This document shows positions 61,512 through 64,000 of a stretch of DNA of 64,000 nucleotides, piece by piece. Source of the stretch: Pseudomonas mediterranea CFBP 5447 (GTDB lineage: Bacteria > Pseudomonadota > Gammaproteobacteria > Pseudomonadales > Pseudomonadaceae); contig NZ_KN322986.1 in assembly GCF_000774145.1 (NCBI RefSeq), forward strand, positions 124,001-188,000. The letters are read 5' to 3'. Position 1 is the stretch's first letter, and each line of letters begins with the position of its first letter. Below the pieces are notes generated by a model. It did no database searches, was not told where the DNA came from, and was given only the letters and a program-made list of their open reading frames with translations. Both the position numbers and the translations under genes were made by a program.

Positions 61512-62180
61512 ATGGTCGATCTTGCAACCTGGAACCTGAGCATCCCCGAAGGCAGTCCGCCGAAGACCATCGAAACCCCTCGGCTGGTGGATGGGTTCCG
61601 GGATAAATATTTCAATTCCGAAGGCAGCACCGTGTATTTCTGGTCACCCGTCACCGGTACCAAGACTGAAAACGCGATCTACCCGCGCAGCGAATTGCGC
61701 GAAACCTACAGAGACGGCACCTTGCGCAACTGGCTGTATCCCGATGCCGACAATAAATTGAGCGCGACCCTGGTCGTCAATCAGGTACCCAGCAGCGGCA
61801 AGATCGTGATCGGTCAGATTCATGCCAAGGACAGCAGCAAACCCATGGTGAAACTGGAATACCAGTACAAGGACGCCAGCGACACCGGCGATATCGTCGC
61901 CAAAGTCCGCATGCGCCCCGATGACAGCAAGGGCCGGGTCGTCACAGTCGCCAGCGGGGTGAAACTTTCTCAGGCGTTCTCTTACCGGATCCACCTGGAT
62001 CGTACCGGCGACCTGGGTATCACCGCGGCAGGTCGTAGCTGGTACACCACCATCAGCTCCACGTGGCGGGTCAAGCCGCTGTACTTCAAGGCTGGCGTGT
62101 ACGTGCAGGACAACACGGGCTATACCAGCGAAGGCGGGAAAGTGACGTTCAGCAAATTGGATATCGATCACAACACCTGA
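61512..62180 (+). CDS. Alginate lyase, polysaccharide lyase family 7 (copy 2)
   Basis: A 222-residue paralogue of the preceding gene with the same motifs (YPRSELRETY, IVIGQIHAKD, LYFKAGVYVQDNTGY) and no signal peptide. Sequence identity is high along the whole length, with changes spread evenly, so the duplication is not recent. The ATG at 61512 has AAAGGA 7 bases upstream. Its own promoter region resembles that of copy 1. Confidence 0.92.
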   Translation: MVDLATWNLSIPEGSPPKTIETPRLVDGFRDKYFNSEGSTVYFWSPVTGTKTENAIYPRSELRETYRDGTLRNWLYPDADNKLSATLVVNQVPSSGKIVIGQIHAKDSSKPMVKLEYQYKDASDTGDIVAKVRMRPDDSKGRVVTVASGVKLSQAFSYRIHLDRTGDLGITAAGRSWYTTISSTWRVKPLYFKAGVYVQDNTGYTSEGGKVTFSKLDIDHNT

Positions 62181-62188
62181 TATCGCCT

Positions 62189-62218
62189 CAGGCGCCGCAG
62201 CGAAATGCTGCGCGCCTG
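62189..62218 (+). terminator. Hairpin behind PL7 copy 2
   Basis: CAGGCGCCGCAGC and GCTGCGCGCCTG pair around GAAAT, 9 bases after the stop codon. No T-run follows, so it is only a likely terminator. Confidence 0.5.
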
Positions 62219-62250
62219 CCCTACTGAAAATCTCGTAGGAATCCGCTCCT

Positions 62251-62374
62251 TGTAGCGAGGGGATTTATCCCCGCTGGGCTGCGAAGCGGCCCCTCTTCTC
62301 GTCAGCCCCACCCCATGCCTCAAGGTTTACGGCGGCTACGCCACCGAGCGGGAGCAAGCTCCCTCGCCAGAGGG
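62251..62374. repeat. REP-like doublet of the TGGCGAGGG family
   Basis: TGTAGCGAGGGGATTTATCC at 62251 and GAGCGGGAGCAAGCTCCCTC with GCCAGAGGGG ending near 62374: an unequal pair related to 36457-36590 and 50319-50348. It occupies part of the gap between the PL7 copy 2 gene and the DUF6124 leader. Confidence 0.7.
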
Positions 62375-62479
62375 GTTGCGGGCGTCCTACAGGTCGGTTG
62401 TTGCGCCGAAAATCGCCTTCTATAGTTCGGCTCGTCTGCTGGCTTTGGTCAGGGACAGGGTTTCGCAGCCCGAAAGAGA

Positions 62480-62668
62480 AATGACTTTGCACCGCAAAAT
62501 GAAAACTCAGGCAAAATTGCCGACGTTCATTTTATGGCGGTTGTGCGCGGGAGATCTTCGGGTCTGCCGGGTTTGGTCATTCTCGGTCTGCGAACCCACG
62601 CGCAACTGCCACCCCTTTTGTTTCGCAGCGAAAAGGTGGCAATTCATTTTCTCCATGGATTCCATCAT
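62480..62668 (+). promoter_or_regulatory. Structured leader of the DUF6124 gene
   Basis: Upstream of the small gene lies a hairpin with a TTCG tetraloop (CGGGAGATC-TTCG-GGTCTGCCG, 62548-62569) and a second imperfect hairpin, TGCCACCCCTTTT pairing with AAAAGGTGGCA (62607-62641). I recall very similar leaders before DUF6124/DUF3077 genes across fluorescent pseudomonads; that is memory, not something seen here. It may control translation or be an RNA in its own right. Confidence 0.5.
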
Positions 62669-62953
62669 ATGACCACGAACCAAACATTCAGCCGCTTCAC
62701 CCCACTAACCCCAATCGCCACCACAGAACCCGTCCTGTTCATCGACAGCACGGCCTCACTCCCCGAACTCCACGCCTGCGCCAGCGAACGCCTGCACGCC
62801 ACACTCGACTACCTGACGCTCATGGCCTGCGCCACCCTGCGCGACTCCGCCGCCGGCGACTTCAATACCCTCACCAATGTCGCCCGGATTCTGGTTCAGG
62901 ATGTCACCGACGTGTTCGGGGTAATTGAACGACGCGGGCTCGAAGGAAAATAA
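62669..62953 (+). CDS. DUF6124 family small protein
   Basis: A 94-residue cytoplasmic protein, MTTNQTFSRFTPLTPI then ACASERLHATLDYLTLMACATLRDSAAGD. It is typical of the small DUF6124 proteins found in several copies in Pseudomonas genomes; function unknown. I chose the ATG at 62669, at the family start, and take the open frame upstream as leader sequence. Confidence 0.75.
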   Translation: MTTNQTFSRFTPLTPIATTEPVLFIDSTASLPELHACASERLHATLDYLTLMACATLRDSAAGDFNTLTNVARILVQDVTDVFGVIERRGLEGK

Positions 62954-62959
62954 AAACCC

Positions 62960-63046
62960 TGTGGGAGCGAGCCTGCTCGCGATGCGCCGGTTCAGCAACA
63001 TGAAGGGTGACTGACACAGCGCTATTCCGAACAAGCTCGCACCCGT
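62960..63046. repeat. REPIN, right half decayed
   Basis: TGTGGGAGCGAGCCTGCTCG at 62960 is intact, but the opposite unit (CTATTCCGAACAAGCTCGCA, about 63021-63046) has many changes. Confidence 0.75.
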
Positions 63047-63095
63047 TGAATCTGGCGAGCGGGCGCCTGGCCCTCCAAAACGTCGGAAGCTGCTC

Positions 63096-63118
63096 TATTT
63101 AATATCGAATATTAAATA
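63096..63118. promoter_or_regulatory. AT-rich perfect dyad before the I78 gene
   Basis: TATTTAATAT and ATATTAAATA flank CGA, 28 bases upstream of the lux-box-like element. A possible operator or UP-like element; nothing more can be said. Confidence 0.45.
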
Positions 63119-63145
63119 AGTCAAAAAGTGAAAAAACCTATAAAG

Positions 63146-63165
63146 AACTGTCATCTATGACAGTA
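63146..63165. promoter_or_regulatory. lux-box-like dyad, copy 3
   Basis: AACTGTCATCTATGACAGTA, perfect 6-base arms CTGTCA/TGACAG in CT-N12-AG spacing, ending 75 bases before the I78 gene start. Confidence 0.6.
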
Positions 63166-63240
63166 GCTTTCAACATTACAAAGTTTCAGGCTGGCTCCAC
63201 CCCGCTTGTAAACGGAGGCCCATAGAAAGGGAGCCTATCT

Positions 63241-63513
63241 ATGAAAAATCAATTACTGATCCTTGCATCGACCCTGTTGTTGGGCGCAGCCGCCCATGCG
63301 CAGGCCGCCTGCGATGCAACACTCGTCAAGGACCTTATCGGCAAAAGATTCGACGCCGCTACTGAGAAGGATGCAAAGGCTCGAGCGGGAGCGGATATCG
63401 TAAGAAGCACACAGCCAGGAGGGATCTTTATGACTAAAGAAGGAAAAAAGGACAATCGTCTCAGCATTATGGTCGACGGGGAAGGCAATATAAAGAGCAT
63501 CGACTGTAACTAG
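63241..63513 (+). CDS. I78-family protease inhibitor
   Basis: A 90-residue secreted protein with a signal peptide (MKNQLLILASTLLLGAAAHA, cleavage before QAA). The mature part fits the I78 (subtilase inhibitor) pattern: DLIGKRFDAATEKDAKARAGADIVRSTQPGG, FMTKEGKKDNRLSIMVDGEGNIKSIDC, with two Cys that can pair. It could protect the cell from its own or a competitor's proteases. The ATG follows AAAGGGAG. A lux-box-like dyad and an AT-rich palindrome lie upstream, and GC content drops here. Confidence 0.85.
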   Translation: MKNQLLILASTLLLGAAAHAQAACDATLVKDLIGKRFDAATEKDAKARAGADIVRSTQPGGIFMTKEGKKDNRLSIMVDGEGNIKSIDCN

Positions 63514-63596
63514 TAGCAGCGGCGGAAATTCATCAAAAGACAATGATCGTTGACTTAACCATTGTTCAACACCTCTGTAAATAAAGGGAGAAAGAC

Positions 63597-63890
63597 ATGG
63601 CTATCCAAGAACCAGTATTTCAAAATCCAGCCAGAGATAGCACTAATAACGGGACAAATCCCTATGTCGACGGAACAGCGCAACCTGGCACATTTGTCAC
63701 AATAATGGAGTCCAACACATACAATGTACTAGCAAAGGTATATTGCGACATTAACGGCCACTTTTCGGCACGCTTGAATTTGAGCGGCATTCATAACCCT
63801 AACCCTGGCCGAATGCTTTCAATCGGAGCATATACTGAAAATGGTCAAGAGCAATCTGGTTGGGCGAGAGATCTCCAATTCTATCTTTAA
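63597..63890 (+). CDS. Low-GC orphan with an Ig-like beta-rich fold
   Basis: A 97-residue protein without signal peptide (MAIQEPVFQNPARDSTNNG ... GTFVTIMESNTYNVLAKVYCDINGHFSARL). The spacing of Gly/Thr turns and the VTIMES ... AKVYCDINGHF stretch resembles a single bacterial Ig-like or carbohydrate-binding-type repeat, GTAQPGTFVTI being the usual opening. AT-rich like the gene at 33683. A GGGAG ribosome site precedes the ATG. It follows the I78 gene by 83 bases and may be co-transcribed. Confidence 0.6.
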   Translation: MAIQEPVFQNPARDSTNNGTNPYVDGTAQPGTFVTIMESNTYNVLAKVYCDINGHFSARLNLSGIHNPNPGRMLSIGAYTENGQEQSGWARDLQFYL

Positions 63891-63936
63891 TGCTGCCCCC
63901 CAAAAATACCTGACCCCACTGGCGATAAAAATAAAA

Positions 63937-63971
63937 GGGGACGAGTTTATTTAAAAGATAAATTCGTCCCC
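63937..63971. repeat. Inverted repeat GGGGACGA...TCGTCCCC at the right edge
   Basis: GGGGACGAGTTTAT (63937-63950) and ATAAATTCGTCCCC (63958-63971) pair with one mismatch around 7 bases. The sequence resembles ends I remember next to another RAYT/Y1 transposase family; alternatively it ends the orphan's transcript. The rest lies outside the window. Confidence 0.5.
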
Positions 63972-64000
63972 TTGCCCAACGGGGCGGCCGTATAGCCGGC

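Noticed and set aside
8475..63046. A dispersed CRISPR-like repeat set
   Set aside because: Repeats occur as inverted pairs in separate gaps, not as direct repeats with uniform spacers, and no cas gene is present.

Overview
The window is a high-GC chromosome segment from a fluorescent-type Pseudomonas (P. fluorescens group). I infer this from the gene set and its order, the many GC-rich REP repeats (short unit TGTGGGAGCGAGCCTGCTCG), and the close collinearity, from memory, with the glycine betaine/choline/carnitine island of P. aeruginosa.

The island runs from about 1 to 45.8 kb and nearly every step of a pathway can be read off. On the right, choline is taken up by CbcXWV and oxidised to glycine betaine by BetA and BetB (BetI repressor). 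Carnitine is captured by CaiX and converted to glycine betaine by CdhA, CdhC and CdhB; gamma-butyrobetaine dioxygenase feeds carnitine in (CdhR regulator). On the left, GbcA/GbcB demethylate glycine betaine to dimethylglycine, DgcA/DgcB with a dedicated ETF pair make sarcosine, SoxB/SoxD (SoxA and SoxG lie off the left edge) make glycine, GlyA makes serine, and SdaB makes pyruvate. GbdR, the master activator, lies between the carnitine and choline blocks.

Accessory material interrupts the island: a RAYT transposase with its own REP family (4.9-5.8 kb); a three-gene operon of a metallophosphoesterase, a membrane dihaem cytochrome c and a GMC oxidoreductase fused to an alpha/beta hydrolase (8.6-15.3 kb); and a 1-kb AT-richer non-coding region holding degenerate tandem repeats of about 180 bp, each starting with a perfect DnaA box (15.5-16.3 kb). 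A small block of unrelated genes sits at 25-27.4 kb, and a low-GC orphan at 33.7 kb.

From 46 to 64 kb the genes are general or accessory: a TldD/PmbA-like pair, an MFS exporter, dbpA, a HI0933-type flavoprotein, a YccS-like membrane protein, a periplasmic solute-binding protein, an ElaA acetyltransferase, a YgjP-like metalloprotease, a REC-PAS-GGDEF-EAL protein, two tandem PL7 alginate lyases, a DUF6124 protein with a structured leader, an I78 protease inhibitor and a low-GC orphan.

The observations I rate highest are the DnaA-box array, a lux-box-like 20-bp dyad found three times (two of them at matching distance before orphan or inhibitor genes), the GMC-hydrolase/cytochrome/phosphoesterase operon, 21-bp direct repeats in the cbcX and caiX promoters that fit AraC-type activators, and a sigma-54 promoter plus BetI-like dyad in front of gbdR. 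No tRNA, rRNA or CRISPR array was seen.
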